From: Kineothrix sp. MB12-C1 | GTDB taxonomy: Bacteria > Bacillota > Clostridia > Lachnospirales > Lachnospiraceae | Direction of reading: 5' to 3' | Assembly: GCF_030863805.1 (NCBI RefSeq) | Contig: NZ_CP132957.1 | Coordinates: 3,348,001-3,412,000, forward strand | Length of the DNA stretch: 64,000 nucleotides | In this document: positions 25,556-34,859 of the stretch, one piece after another | Layout of the letters: the number at the start of each line of letters is the position of its first letter | How positions within the stretch are numbered: the stretch's first letter is position 1 | The notes under the pieces: generated by a model | The model's database searches: none | Told to the model about the DNA's origin: nothing | Seen by the model: only the letters and a program-made list of their open reading frames with translations | Made by a program: the position numbers and the translations under genes

Positions 25556-26503
25556 ATGGTTGATAAGATGGAATTTAAGCATGCCTCCGTATTATTACAA
25601 GAAACTATTGATAACTTAAATATAAAAGGTACAGGAATCTATGTGGATGGGACGCTGGGCGGAGGCGGGCATTCCCTGGAGATAGCCAAAAGACTGGCAG
25701 AAGGTGGAAGACTTATCGGCATTGACCAGGATGAGGCAGCGATTGCCGCAGCAGGAGAACGGCTTGCTCCTTATAAGGATAAGGTTACTATCATAAGAAG
25801 TAACTATTGCAATGCACCGGAGGTCCTTAAGGAGCTTGAAATAGAAAAGGTAGATGGCATACTGCTCGACTTGGGTGTTTCATCTCATCAGCTCGATGAG
25901 TTGGAAAGAGGGTTTTCCTATAAGTACGACACGGCATTGGATATGAGAATGGATAGGCGGCAAATGCTGAGCGCAAAGGATATCGTCAATAACTATTCTG
26001 AAATGGAATTATTCCGTATGATTAGGGATTACGGCGAAGACAAGTTCGCGAAGAATATAGCCAAGCATATCGTAAGGGCGAGGCAGGACAAGCCCATTGA
26101 GACGACGGGAGAGCTGAATGAAATTATAAAAGCAGCAATTCCGGCCAAGATGAGGCAGACAGGAGGCCATCCGTCGAAGAAAACATTCCAGGCAATTCGC
26201 ATTGCATGTAATAGGGAATTGGAGGTCTTACAGGATTCGATAGACGCATTTATCGAACTTTTGAACCCGGGAGGAAGGCTCTGTATTATTACCTTCCATT
26301 CGTTGGAGGATAGAATTGTAAAGTCTTTCTTTAAAAGAAATGAGAATCCATGTACATGTCCACCGGACTTTCCGGTATGTGTATGCGGGAACAAGCCAAA
26401 AGGAAAAGCAGTGACGAGGAAGCCAATCTTACCTGGGGAGGATGAATTGGCGGAAAATAAACGTTCGAAAAGTGCAAAGCTTCGTGTATTTGAAAGAAGC
26501 TGA
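25556..26503 (+). CDS. rsmH: 16S rRNA m4C1402 methyltransferase RsmH (MraW)
   Basis: A 315-residue SAM-dependent methyltransferase. Recognisable blocks are [13 protein letters not shown] at the N-terminus, [13 protein letters not shown] near residue 35 (SAM binding), [14 protein letters not shown] near 104, RIACNRELE near 220 and [10 protein letters not shown] near 246. It methylates N4 of C1402 in the ribosomal P site. The start is ambiguous: ATG 25556 lies one base after GAAAGG, while ATG 25568 gives MEFKHASVL, the more typical N-terminus, with 14-base spacing. Second gene of the dcw operon. Confidence 0.93.
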   Translation: MVDKMEFKHASVLLQETIDNLNIKGTGIYVDGTLGGGGHSLEIAKRLAEGGRLIGIDQDEAAIAAAGERLAPYKDKVTIIRSNYCNAPEVLKELEIEKVDGILLDLGVSSHQLDELERGFSYKYDTALDMRMDRRQMLSAKDIVNNYSEMELFRMIRDYGEDKFAKNIAKHIVRARQDKPIETTGELNEIIKAAIPAKMRQTGGHPSKKTFQAIRIACNRELEVLQDSIDAFIELLNPGGRLCIITFHSLEDRIVKSFFKRNENPCTCPPDFPVCVCGNKPKGKAVTRKPILPGEDELAENKRSKSAKLRVFERS

Positions 26504-26557
26504 ATGCTTATAACGAAAAAGTTACAAATAAAATCAAGAGGGTAAGGGTAAACTGCT

Positions 26558-27058
26558 ATGGCACAATATAAGGGTAGAACGCAGGCGACGGATAGAAGGC
26601 GGCAAACTACACAGGGGAGAAATGTATATGTACAGGGCAGCGTAGTAAGAAAGCTGGATGAAAGGATACCGGATAGGCGGCCGGGGGAACCGAGAAAGGA
26701 CATTAGCCATACCGCGCGCAAGAATCGGGACAAGGCTTATCATATGAGTCTGGGGTATGTATTTTTCTTGGCATGTGCAATTGTAGCCGTTGGATTCATT
26801 CTGACGGGTTATCTGGGTTTGCAATCGGATATTACGAATAGTATAAAAAATGTTTCCAGACTGGAAAGAGAATTAAATAACTTAAAGCTCGCAAATGACG
26901 AAGAATATAATCGAATTACGAGTAGCATTGATATAGAGGAAGTAAAGAGGATCGCCATTCAGGAATTGGGGATGAGATACGCCGAGGAGGGGCAAATTAT
27001 AGTGTTTTCTGGTGAGGGGAGCGATTTCGTAAGACAAATCGCGGATATTCCAGAATAA
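26558..27058 (+). CDS. ftsL: Cell division protein FtsL-like (bitopic, coiled coil)
   Basis: A 166-residue bitopic protein: a basic, Arg-rich cytoplasmic N-terminus (about 1-62), one membrane segment (about 64-86), and an extracellular helix with heptad character (about 90-125) ending in an ELGMRYAEEGQII motif typical of FtsL/DivIC proteins. Position between rsmH and the first class B PBP gene is the standard place for ftsL. It should form the FtsLB/DivIC-type complex that activates septal synthesis with DivIB. Sequence conservation in this family is low, so the assignment rests mainly on topology and gene order. Confidence 0.82.
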   Translation: MAQYKGRTQATDRRRQTTQGRNVYVQGSVVRKLDERIPDRRPGEPRKDISHTARKNRDKAYHMSLGYVFFLACAIVAVGFILTGYLGLQSDITNSIKNVSRLERELNNLKLANDEEYNRITSSIDIEEVKRIAIQELGMRYAEEGQIIVFSGEGSDFVRQIADIPE

Positions 27059-27071
27059 GAGGTGTATAAGA

Positions 27072-29351
27072 TTGAGTAGAGACGGACGAATAAGGGCAAA
27101 TAAATTTACAACAAAGATGCAAAAAAAGCTAGTGGTACTATTTACGATAGTATTACTGGCTTTTGTAGGATTGACAGCGAGATTGATTCTAATTAATGAG
27201 GAAAGCGGTGAGCAATATAAAAAGCAAGTATTATCACAGCAGGCTTACGACAGTAAGACAATTCCGTTCAGGCGGGGAGATATTTTAGACAGCAAAGGAA
27301 CGAAGCTGGCAGTAAGTGAGAAGGTGTATAATGTTATTTTAGATGCGAAGATTATGCTTTCTGATGAAAAGGCTGTAGAGCCTACGATTGCGGCAGTACA
27401 GTCAGAACTCGGCATTGATGGATCTGCAATACGTTCCCGTATTGCTTCTCATCCGGAATCTTCCTATTATGTTTTGAAGAAACAGATGACCTATGAAGAA
27501 ATCAGCGGATTCAAAGAGCTTCAAGCGGATAAGGAACAGGGTACGAATATCAAAGGAATCTGGTTCGAAGAAGAATATAAAAGAAGATATCCTAACTCTA
27601 CGATGGCCGCTGATGTAATAGGATTCACAAGAAGCGATAATCAAGGCTTATACGGTCTGGAGGAATATTACAACGATGTACTTAGCGGAACGCCGGGAAG
27701 AGAATACGGTTACCTGAACGGGGATGCTGCCTTAGAGCGTACGACCATTGCGGCAGTGGACGGCAACTCCATCGTAACGACAATCGATGTTAATATTCAG
27801 AGCATCGTAGAAAAGTATTTGAAGAAATTCAACGATGAATATAAGGATAATTTCGAGGAAAGAAACGGAAGTAATAATACAGGAGCCATTATTATGGATG
27901 TCAATACCGGGGAGATTCTGGCGATGGCCAGTTATCCGGGCTTTGATTTAAATAAGACGAAGGATCCTGAGAGCCTAATTGGTATGCCCATGGTGGACGA
28001 ATTGGGAAATAAAACAGGGGAATATATAACGGCAGAGAATCTTGCAGCTATGGAGGGAACGGACAAGCTGGAGCAGAATTTCAATGCTCTTTGGAGAAAC
28101 TTTACCATTCATGATACGTATGAACCCGGATCGGTTGCCAAGCCTTTCACCGTGGCAGCAGGCATTGATTCCGGCAAGATTACGGGCAATGAATTCTATA
28201 CATGTAACGGCTTTCTTGAAGTAGGTGACCACAAAATAAAATGCCATAATATATATGGTGATGGTACCATTAATGTGGCGGAAGGCATCGAGCGGTCTTG
28301 TAACGTAGTAATGATGCACGTGAATATGGCGACGGGAAAGAATACTTTTATCGATTATCAGCATATCTTTAATTTTGGGTTAAAAACAAATATAGATTTA
28401 GTCGGAGAATCGAGAACAGCAAGTCTTATTTACAATGAAAACACGATGGGGCCTACAGACCTTGCAACTAACTCTTTCGGTCAGGGATTTAACGTGACGA
28501 TGATACAGATGATTGCAGGATTCAGTTCTTTGATTAACGGCGGTAACTATTATGAACCCCATGTGGTGAAGAAAATTATAAGTCCCAGTGGTGCGACTGT
28601 GCAGAATATCGAGCCGCGTATCCTGAAACAGACCATATCGCCGACTACATCTGAAATTATAAAAGAAGATTGTAATCTTGTTGTATCCGGGGAGAAGGGG
28701 ACCGGTAAGACAGCCCGCCCTGCCGGATATATGATTGGCGGAAAGACGGGAACTGCGGAGACTCTTCCTCGTGGAAATAATGAATATGTAGTATCTTTTA
28801 TGGGATATGCGCCGGCAGATAATCCGCAGATTGCTATTTATGTCGTAGTAGACAGACCGAACGTACGCTATCAGGATGATGCGAAATTCGCCACAAGAAT
28901 CGTAAGGAATATTTTAACGGAAGTGCTTCCTTATAAAGGCATCTTTATGACCGAAGAATTGACCGATGCGGAAAGAAAGGAATTAGAAGAATTACAGATA
29001 GAAATTATGACACCGATCGCTCCGGAAGAGACCCAAGGAGATACGGAAGAAGGGATCGAAGGGGAATCCTCTGAAAATGGTCAGAATAGCATTGATAATA
29101 CCGAAAACGAAGGAAATACGGAAGGAACCGGGGGAGATGGGGAGAACCAGACAGATACTACTCCGGAAGTGTGGAAGACATTTCCTATCGATCCTGAGAC
29201 GGGATATGCGGTAGATCCTAATACCGGTGAGTTGGTAGATCCTGAGACGGGACACAGCGTATCAGGAGAAGCGGCCTCGCCTTCGGGGATTGGCGGTGCA
29301 CTCGGAGTTCCTCAAGGTGACAGTACACAAGATGACAACAGTCCTTTTTAA
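27072..29351 (+). CDS. Class B penicillin-binding protein (FtsI/PBP2-like) with long acidic tail
   Basis: A 759-residue bitopic transpeptidase. After a membrane segment (about 17-38) come the PBP dimerisation domain and the transpeptidase domain with SVAK (Ser about 354), SCN (about 409) and KTGT (about 558). It crosslinks septal peptidoglycan with FtsW. The last 115 or so residues form an acidic, low-complexity Glu/Gly/Thr-rich tail with the repeated phrase DPETG, which normal PBPs lack and which probably extends into the wall. The start is a TTG at 27072 with AGAGGTG upstream. It lies 13 bases after ftsL and is followed by a second class B PBP, a common FtsI/SpoVD pair in spore formers. Confidence 0.9.
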   Translation: MSRDGRIRANKFTTKMQKKLVVLFTIVLLAFVGLTARLILINEESGEQYKKQVLSQQAYDSKTIPFRRGDILDSKGTKLAVSEKVYNVILDAKIMLSDEKAVEPTIAAVQSELGIDGSAIRSRIASHPESSYYVLKKQMTYEEISGFKELQADKEQGTNIKGIWFEEEYKRRYPNSTMAADVIGFTRSDNQGLYGLEEYYNDVLSGTPGREYGYLNGDAALERTTIAAVDGNSIVTTIDVNIQSIVEKYLKKFNDEYKDNFEERNGSNNTGAIIMDVNTGEILAMASYPGFDLNKTKDPESLIGMPMVDELGNKTGEYITAENLAAMEGTDKLEQNFNALWRNFTIHDTYEPGSVAKPFTVAAGIDSGKITGNEFYTCNGFLEVGDHKIKCHNIYGDGTINVAEGIERSCNVVMMHVNMATGKNTFIDYQHIFNFGLKTNIDLVGESRTASLIYNENTMGPTDLATNSFGQGFNVTMIQMIAGFSSLINGGNYYEPHVVKKIISPSGATVQNIEPRILKQTISPTTSEIIKEDCNLVVSGEKGTGKTARPAGYMIGGKTGTAETLPRGNNEYVVSFMGYAPADNPQIAIYVVVDRPNVRYQDDAKFATRIVRNILTEVLPYKGIFMTEELTDAERKELEELQIEIMTPIAPEETQGDTEEGIEGESSENGQNSIDNTENEGNTEGTGGDGENQTDTTPEVWKTFPIDPETGYAVDPNTGELVDPETGHSVSGEAASPSGIGGALGVPQGDSTQDDNSPF

Positions 29352-29377
29352 ATATGGATGAAGAATACGAAAAGTAG

Positions 29378-29432
29378 AATAACCTCATAAAAGGGATAAT
29401 AGATTGTAGTAACACCTTTTTATGAGGTTATT
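29378..29432 (+). promoter_or_regulatory. Stem-loop covering the ribosome-binding site of the second PBP gene
   Basis: AATAACCTCATAAAAGG (29378-29394) is complementary to CCTTTTTATGAGGTTATT (29415-29432), with one unpaired base and a 20-base loop. The right arm contains the only GAGG before the PBP start, so folding would hide the ribosome-binding site. No T run follows, which argues against a terminator. It is a candidate translational control element or processing site. Confidence 0.55.
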
Positions 29433-29439
29433 GATACAT

Positions 29440-31179
29440 ATGCTATTAAAGAATAAGACCTATATACGCAAAAAGATCGTGGTTACTTTTTTCCTTTGTG
29501 CGGCAATATTCTTTCTTCTGGGAGGGCGTCTTGTATATCTGATGGTTTTTCAGTCGGAATACTATACGGAACAGGCAAAGGACCTTCATGAGAGAGAAAG
29601 AAAGATTAAAGCAGCCAGAGGAAGAATTATCGAATCTACCGGAACCGTGCTGGCAGATAACCGCACAGTGTGTACTATCTCCGTAATTCACAATCAGATT
29701 ACTTCACCCGATAAGGTAGTGGAAATGCTGGTAAAAGAGTTAGGACTTACGGAAAGCTATGTGAGAAAACGGGTGGAAAAGTATTCTGCTATCGAGAAAA
29801 TAAAAAGCAACGTGGATAAGGAAACAGGAGATCGGATAAGAGAGTACGATTTGGACGGTGTAAAGGTGGATGAAGACTATAAGCGCTATTATCCTTATGA
29901 TTCGCTTGCTTCCAAGGTACTGGGGTTCACGGGTGGGGATAATCAGGGAATTATCGGCCTGGAGGTTATTTATGAAGAATATTTAAAGGGGAAAGAGGGA
30001 ACGATTCTAACCGTGACGGATGCTAAAGGTGTGGAGATTGCAGAGGCCGGGGAAGAAAGAGTGGAGCCGGTTAATGGAAACGATCTACATGTAAGTCTGG
30101 ATGTGAATATTCAAAGCTATGCTACCCAGCTAGCCTATCAGGCGATGGAAACGAAGGAAGCGGATAGTGTCTCCATTCTTGTTATGAATCCGCAAAATGG
30201 GGAAATTATGGCGATGGTCAATGTACCGGAATTCAACCTGAATGACCCTTATACTTTACCAGAGGGAAGTATAGAACCGATAGGAGAGAAGGAAAAGCAA
30301 AATGCCTTGAATGGAATGTGGAGAAATGGTTGTATTAACGATACTTACGAGCCTGGCTCCACATTTAAAATCGTTACCGCGGCAGCAGGATTGGAATCAG
30401 GAGCAGTAACGGTGAATGACCGATTCAGTTGTCCCGGATTTGTAGTGGTAGAGGACAGAAAGATAAGATGTCATAAGGTGACAGGACATGGAGCGGAGGA
30501 TTTTGTGCAGGGAACGATGAATTCTTGCAACCCTGTATTTGTTACGGTAGGCCTTCGGGTTGGTGTGGATAAATTTTATGACTATTTCAAGAAATTCGGG
30601 TTGCTTTCAAAGACCGGTGTGGATTTGCCGGGAGAAGCAGCGACCATTATGCACAAAAAAGAAAATATCGGTGAAGTAGAACTAGCTACGATGTCATTTG
30701 GCCAATCCTTTCAGATTACACCGATACAGCTTGCGGTCACCGCATCTTCCATTGTAAATGGAGGCAAGAGAGTTACACCGCATTTTGGTGTAAAAGTAGT
30801 GAATCCGCAAGGGGAAGCAGTGGAAGAATTAAGTTATCCTGTAAAGCAAAATATCGTATCGGCAGAGACCTCTGAGACTATGCGTTATATTTTAGAGCAA
30901 GTGGTTGAGAATGGAAGCGGAAAGAATGGATATGTAGAAGGATATCGGGTAGGCGGTAAAACAGCTACCAGTCAGACGCTTCCCAGAGGAACAGGAAGGT
31001 ATATTTCCTCCTTCTTAGGATTTGCTCCGGCGGATAATCCGCAGGTGATGGCAGTAGCGATTATTAATAATCCGAAGGGCGTTTATTATGGCGGACAGAT
31101 TGCAGCGCCGATCGTCCGGCAGCTTTTTGAAAATATTCTTCCTTATTTAGAAAGAATAGATTATAATGACAAAGGATGA
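29440..31179 (+). CDS. Class B penicillin-binding protein, SpoVD-like, with KTA instead of KTG
   Basis: A 579-residue bitopic transpeptidase: membrane segment near the N-terminus (about 13-35), PBP dimerisation domain with ARGRIIESTG and GITGGDNQG-type signatures, and transpeptidase domain with STFK (Ser about 307), SCN (about 362) and KTAT (about 507). The third active-site motif normally reads KTG; here the Gly is Ala, visible in the bases ggtaaaacagct. It ends without the PASTA domain found in Bacillus SpoVD. Position after an FtsI-like PBP suggests a sporulation-cortex or secondary septal role, but this is inference. ATG 29440 is used with GAGG 12 bases upstream; ATG 29422 is inside the stem-loop and has no ribosome-binding site. 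Confidence 0.87.
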   Translation: MLLKNKTYIRKKIVVTFFLCAAIFFLLGGRLVYLMVFQSEYYTEQAKDLHERERKIKAARGRIIESTGTVLADNRTVCTISVIHNQITSPDKVVEMLVKELGLTESYVRKRVEKYSAIEKIKSNVDKETGDRIREYDLDGVKVDEDYKRYYPYDSLASKVLGFTGGDNQGIIGLEVIYEEYLKGKEGTILTVTDAKGVEIAEAGEERVEPVNGNDLHVSLDVNIQSYATQLAYQAMETKEADSVSILVMNPQNGEIMAMVNVPEFNLNDPYTLPEGSIEPIGEKEKQNALNGMWRNGCINDTYEPGSTFKIVTAAAGLESGAVTVNDRFSCPGFVVVEDRKIRCHKVTGHGAEDFVQGTMNSCNPVFVTVGLRVGVDKFYDYFKKFGLLSKTGVDLPGEAATIMHKKENIGEVELATMSFGQSFQITPIQLAVTASSIVNGGKRVTPHFGVKVVNPQGEAVEELSYPVKQNIVSAETSETMRYILEQVVENGSGKNGYVEGYRVGGKTATSQTLPRGTGRYISSFLGFAPADNPQVMAVAIINNPKGVYYGGQIAAPIVRQLFENILPYLERIDYNDKG

Positions 31180-31204
31180 CTTCAGGAAAGGATAGGAAAC
31201 AGCA

Positions 31205-32161
31205 ATGAATCATACAGTGATTATATCGGTAGTAATTTCTTTTATTATCAGTGTGATATTAGGCCCCTTTATCATACCTTTTTTAAGGAAGTTGAAGGCT
31301 GGGCAGACAGTCAGAGACGATGGACCGAAATCCCACCTGAAAAAAACAGGGACGCCTACCATGGGAGGTATTCTCATTTTACTTAGCGTAACGCTGACCT
31401 CCGTGATATATATGAAAGATTATCCGAAGATTATGCCGATTCTTTTTTCTACCCTTGGATTTGGTCTGATCGGTTTTCTGGACGATTATATTAAGGTTGT
31501 CCTAAAGCGCTCCATGGGACTTCGCCCATGGCAGAAAATGTTGGGACAGCTTCTTGTGACAGGCATATTTGCTTACTATCTTACCCAATATGCAGGGGTT
31601 TCGCTCGTGATGAAGATTCCTTTTGTATCGGGGAAATTTCTGGATATGGGAATTTTAAATATACCGCTTTTGTTCTTTATTGTAATTGCTACGGTAAACG
31701 GTGCGAACTTTACCGATGGCCTGGACGGCTTGGCGAGTAGCGTGACTGTGATGATTGCCACCTTTTTTACTGTGATAGCGGTAGGAACTGCCAGCGGCAT
31801 TGAACCTATTACCTGCGCGGTAGTAGGCGCGTTGCTTGGATTTTTGCTGTTCAATGTATACCCTGCCAGTGTATTTATGGGAGATATGGGTTCCCTTGCC
31901 CTCGGAGGCTTTGTAGCCGCAGCGGCCTATATGTTACAGATGCCTTTGTTCATACCGATAGTAGCCCTTGTCTATGCGGTAGAAGTAACTTCCGTTATTA
32001 TCCAAGTGGGTTATTTTAAGATGACCGGTGGTAAGCGTTTCTTCAAGATGGCACCCATTCATCATCATTTTGAACTGTGTGGATGGTCGGAGACAAGAGT
32101 GGTTGCAGTATTTACGATAATAACTGCGGTTTTATGCTTGATTGCTTTGCTTGGAGTGTAA
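31205..32161 (+). CDS. mraY: Phospho-MurNAc-pentapeptide transferase MraY
   Basis: A 318-residue polytopic membrane enzyme with about ten helices. Diagnostic blocks are the GPKSHLKKTGTPTMGG loop near residue 40, FLDDYIKV near 90 with the catalytic Asp pair, NFTDGLDGLAS near 170, and PIHHHFE near 285. It transfers phospho-MurNAc-pentapeptide to undecaprenyl phosphate, forming lipid I. AGGAAAGGATAGG upstream provides the ribosome-binding site. It follows the second PBP by 25 bases and precedes murD, the usual dcw order. Confidence 0.96.
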   Translation: MNHTVIISVVISFIISVILGPFIIPFLRKLKAGQTVRDDGPKSHLKKTGTPTMGGILILLSVTLTSVIYMKDYPKIMPILFSTLGFGLIGFLDDYIKVVLKRSMGLRPWQKMLGQLLVTGIFAYYLTQYAGVSLVMKIPFVSGKFLDMGILNIPLLFFIVIATVNGANFTDGLDGLASSVTVMIATFFTVIAVGTASGIEPITCAVVGALLGFLLFNVYPASVFMGDMGSLALGGFVAAAAYMLQMPLFIPIVALVYAVEVTSVIIQVGYFKMTGGKRFFKMAPIHHHFELCGWSETRVVAVFTIITAVLCLIALLGV

Positions 32162-32198
32162 AGATTTAATTAGTAGTTGTGGAAAGAGGAAAATTTGG

Positions 32199-33569
32199 AT
32201 GGACTTACGAAATAGAAAAGTTCTGATAATCGGAACGGGACTCAGTGGTATTGGAGCAGCGAAGTTGCTGATACGTCTTGGGGCAGTTCCGGTCTTATAT
32301 GATGAGAACCTGGAGGTTAAGAAGACGGCAGTGCTTTCAAAGCTGCCAAAGGATAGCAAAGGTGAAGTCGTAATCGGTAGCCTGCCGGAGGATTTAGTCG
32401 GAGAAATCGCACTTGTAGTTCCTAGTCCGGGAGTTTCGGTAGAGGCGGAGATTATTAAGAGATTCCAGCAAAAAGAAGTTCCTGTATGGGGAGAAATTGA
32501 ATTGGCTTACCGTTATGCCAAAGGCAGGCTGATTGGAATCACAGGGACAAACGGGAAGACAACAACGACTTCCTTGATCGGGCAGATTATGGAGGAGTAT
32601 TACAGGTCCGTATATGTGGTGGGGAATATTGGAAATCCTTATACAGAGATAGCATTAGAAACGAAAGACGATACGGTTGTAGTAGCAGAAATCAGCAGTT
32701 TTCAGTTGGAGACAACGGAGAACTTCCGCCCTCAAGTATCCGCGATTCTGAATATCACTCCGGATCATTTAGACAGACATCACAGCATGGAAAATTATGC
32801 GGCTGTGAAAGAGCGGATAGCTGAGAACCAGACGGATAAAGAGGTATGTGTACTCAACTATGAAAATGAGTATACGAAAGCATTTGCCGAGAGATGTTCG
32901 GCAGATGTTCTATTCTTTTCTTCGGTGAGGAGACTGGGGCGTGGTATCTATCTAGAGGGAGAAGATATCTATCTGGCAGGTATCGGACCGGCGGCAGGCA
33001 GCGATAGAAAGAAAATTATGACCATTCACGATATGAATCTGGTAGGAATCTGCAACGTGGAAAATGTAATGGCTGCCATCGCTGTTGCACTTAGTGCAGA
33101 AGTTCCGCTGGCACATATTTTGGATACGATAAAGCGCTTTCAGGCAGTGGAACATAGGATTGAATTCGTCGCCACGAAAAGCGGGGTGGATTATTATAAT
33201 GATTCTAAAGGGACGAATCCGGATGCCGCCATCCACGGAATCCGGGCGATGTCAAAGCCTACCGTATTAATTGGCGGGGGATATGATAAGCAAAGTGAGT
33301 ATGATGAATGGATTGAGGCCTTTGACGGGAAGGTGAAGGCCTTCGTGTTAATAGGTCAGACGGCAGATAAGATAGAAAATTGTGCCAGAAGGCACGGTAT
33401 TGAGAATATTTTCCGTGCGGATAGCTTTGAAGAAGCTCTGAAGATTTGTACACGAGAAGCAGTATCCGGGGATGCGGTACTCTTATCTCCTGCTTGTGCG
33501 AGTTGGGGAATGTTCCCTAATTATGAGGTGAGAGGGAAGGTATTCAAGGATTATGTGAATGCCTTGTAA
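32199..33569 (+). CDS. murD: UDP-MurNAc-L-alanine:D-glutamate ligase MurD
   Basis: A 456-residue Mur ligase. The N-terminal UDP-binding fold starts LIIGTGLSGIGAAK, the ATP loop is GITGTNGKTTTTSL near residue 113, and further family motifs are LNITPDHLDRH near 183 and YYNDSKGTNPDA near 325. It adds D-Glu to UDP-MurNAc-L-Ala in the cytoplasm. ATG 32199 is chosen because AGAGGA lies eight bases upstream; an ATG at 32142 in the same frame lies inside the end of mraY. It is followed by ftsW. Confidence 0.95.
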   Translation: MDLRNRKVLIIGTGLSGIGAAKLLIRLGAVPVLYDENLEVKKTAVLSKLPKDSKGEVVIGSLPEDLVGEIALVVPSPGVSVEAEIIKRFQQKEVPVWGEIELAYRYAKGRLIGITGTNGKTTTTSLIGQIMEEYYRSVYVVGNIGNPYTEIALETKDDTVVVAEISSFQLETTENFRPQVSAILNITPDHLDRHHSMENYAAVKERIAENQTDKEVCVLNYENEYTKAFAERCSADVLFFSSVRRLGRGIYLEGEDIYLAGIGPAAGSDRKKIMTIHDMNLVGICNVENVMAAIAVALSAEVPLAHILDTIKRFQAVEHRIEFVATKSGVDYYNDSKGTNPDAAIHGIRAMSKPTVLIGGGYDKQSEYDEWIEAFDGKVKAFVLIGQTADKIENCARRHGIENIFRADSFEEALKICTREAVSGDAVLLSPACASWGMFPNYEVRGKVFKDYVNAL

Positions 33570-33589
33570 AGAGTAACAAGGGAAGGAGT

Positions 33590-34765
33590 ATGGTATTTGT
33601 GGCGCAAGGAAGAACAATAAGACAACGGAAGAAACAATCGGAAAATTTTTTCGACTATAGCCTCTTATTTATCGTACTGTTTTTGCTTGGCTTTGGTCTG
33701 GTTATGATTTATTCGACTAGCTCTTACGAGTCGAATCTTCATTTTGATGATTCGACCTTTTATTTGAAGAAACAAGTAGTTGCAACAATAATCGGGCTAG
33801 CGGCAATGATTGTTATAGCCAATATTCCTTATCACTTCTGGGAACGGTTCGCTACCCTCGGTTACATAGGTTCTGCAGTATTGATCATGCTCGTTCTTGT
33901 ACCCGGTATTCAATATTCGGCCAACGGTGCTACCAGATGGATTCGAATTGCCGGATTTACCTTGCAGCCTGCGGAGGTTGCGAAGGTAGGTATGATTCTA
34001 TTTCTGGCAAGTCTCGTTTGCCGCATGGGAAGAGGGATACGAACTACAAAGGGATTTTTCACTATTCTGGCAGTGCCTTTGCCGATTTGTCTGATGATCT
34101 GGCAGATTACCAATAACCTGAGTTCAGCCATTATTATCTTTGGAATTGCGGCGCTCATGCTGTTTGTGGCCAGCCCGGAATATAAGAAGTTCATTCTAAT
34201 CGGCATTGGCGGTGCTGTGGCAGTTGCGCTTCTTATCTTCGCAATTGTCAATTCCGCATCTTCCGAAGGACTTAATTTCCGTGGTGAGCGTATCTTGGCT
34301 TGGCTGGATCCGGAGGCTTATGCCAGCGGAAAAGGATTTCAGACCTTGCAGGCCTTATATGCAATCGGCTCCGGAGGGATTCTTGGAAAAGGATTGGGGC
34401 AGAGTATGCAGAAGCTTGGCTTTTTGCCGGAGGCTCAAAATGATATGATATTCTCCATTATTTGTGAGGAATTAGGATTGTTTGGAGCTATCGCCATCAT
34501 TATTATGTTCCTCCTTCTTATTTGGAGATTCATGGTGATTGCAAATAATGCACCGGACTTATTCGGAGCGCTCCTTGTAGTGGGAGTTCTTGGGCATATC
34601 GCGATACAGGTAATTCTGAATATCGCGGTTGTAACGAATACAATACCCAATACGGGTATTTCCCTGCCGTTTATCAGTTATGGAGGTTCCTCCGTATTGT
34701 TCTTGATGACGGAAATTGGTTTGGTCCTAAGTGTCGCCAAAGGAATTAGGCTGAAAGATTTATAA
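33590..34765 (+). CDS. ftsW: SEDS peptidoglycan polymerase FtsW
   Basis: A 391-residue SEDS protein with about ten membrane segments. Landmarks are GLVMIYSTSS near residue 38, the NGATRWI loop near 112 and QPAEVAK near 126, the large extracellular loop with FLPEAQNDMIFSIICEELG near 275, and the terminal PFISYGGSS near 360. Its genomic position beside murD and the FtsI-like PBP favours FtsW over RodA. It polymerises lipid II at the septum with its partner PBP. The start could be ATG 33590 or, by Shine-Dalgarno spacing to GGAAGGAG, GTG 33599. Confidence 0.93.
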   Translation: MVFVAQGRTIRQRKKQSENFFDYSLLFIVLFLLGFGLVMIYSTSSYESNLHFDDSTFYLKKQVVATIIGLAAMIVIANIPYHFWERFATLGYIGSAVLIMLVLVPGIQYSANGATRWIRIAGFTLQPAEVAKVGMILFLASLVCRMGRGIRTTKGFFTILAVPLPICLMIWQITNNLSSAIIIFGIAALMLFVASPEYKKFILIGIGGAVAVALLIFAIVNSASSEGLNFRGERILAWLDPEAYASGKGFQTLQALYAIGSGGILGKGLGQSMQKLGFLPEAQNDMIFSIICEELGLFGAIAIIIMFLLLIWRFMVIANNAPDLFGALLVVGVLGHIAIQVILNIAVVTNTIPNTGISLPFISYGGSSVLFLMTEIGLVLSVAKGIRLKDL

Positions 34766-34859
34766 AAAGAGTTAGAAACGTACAAGATACATTTTTGCAG
34801 AAGTACCATATATATAGAATAGGTCTTATTTTATAAAATTTGGTTTGGAAGGTGAATCA

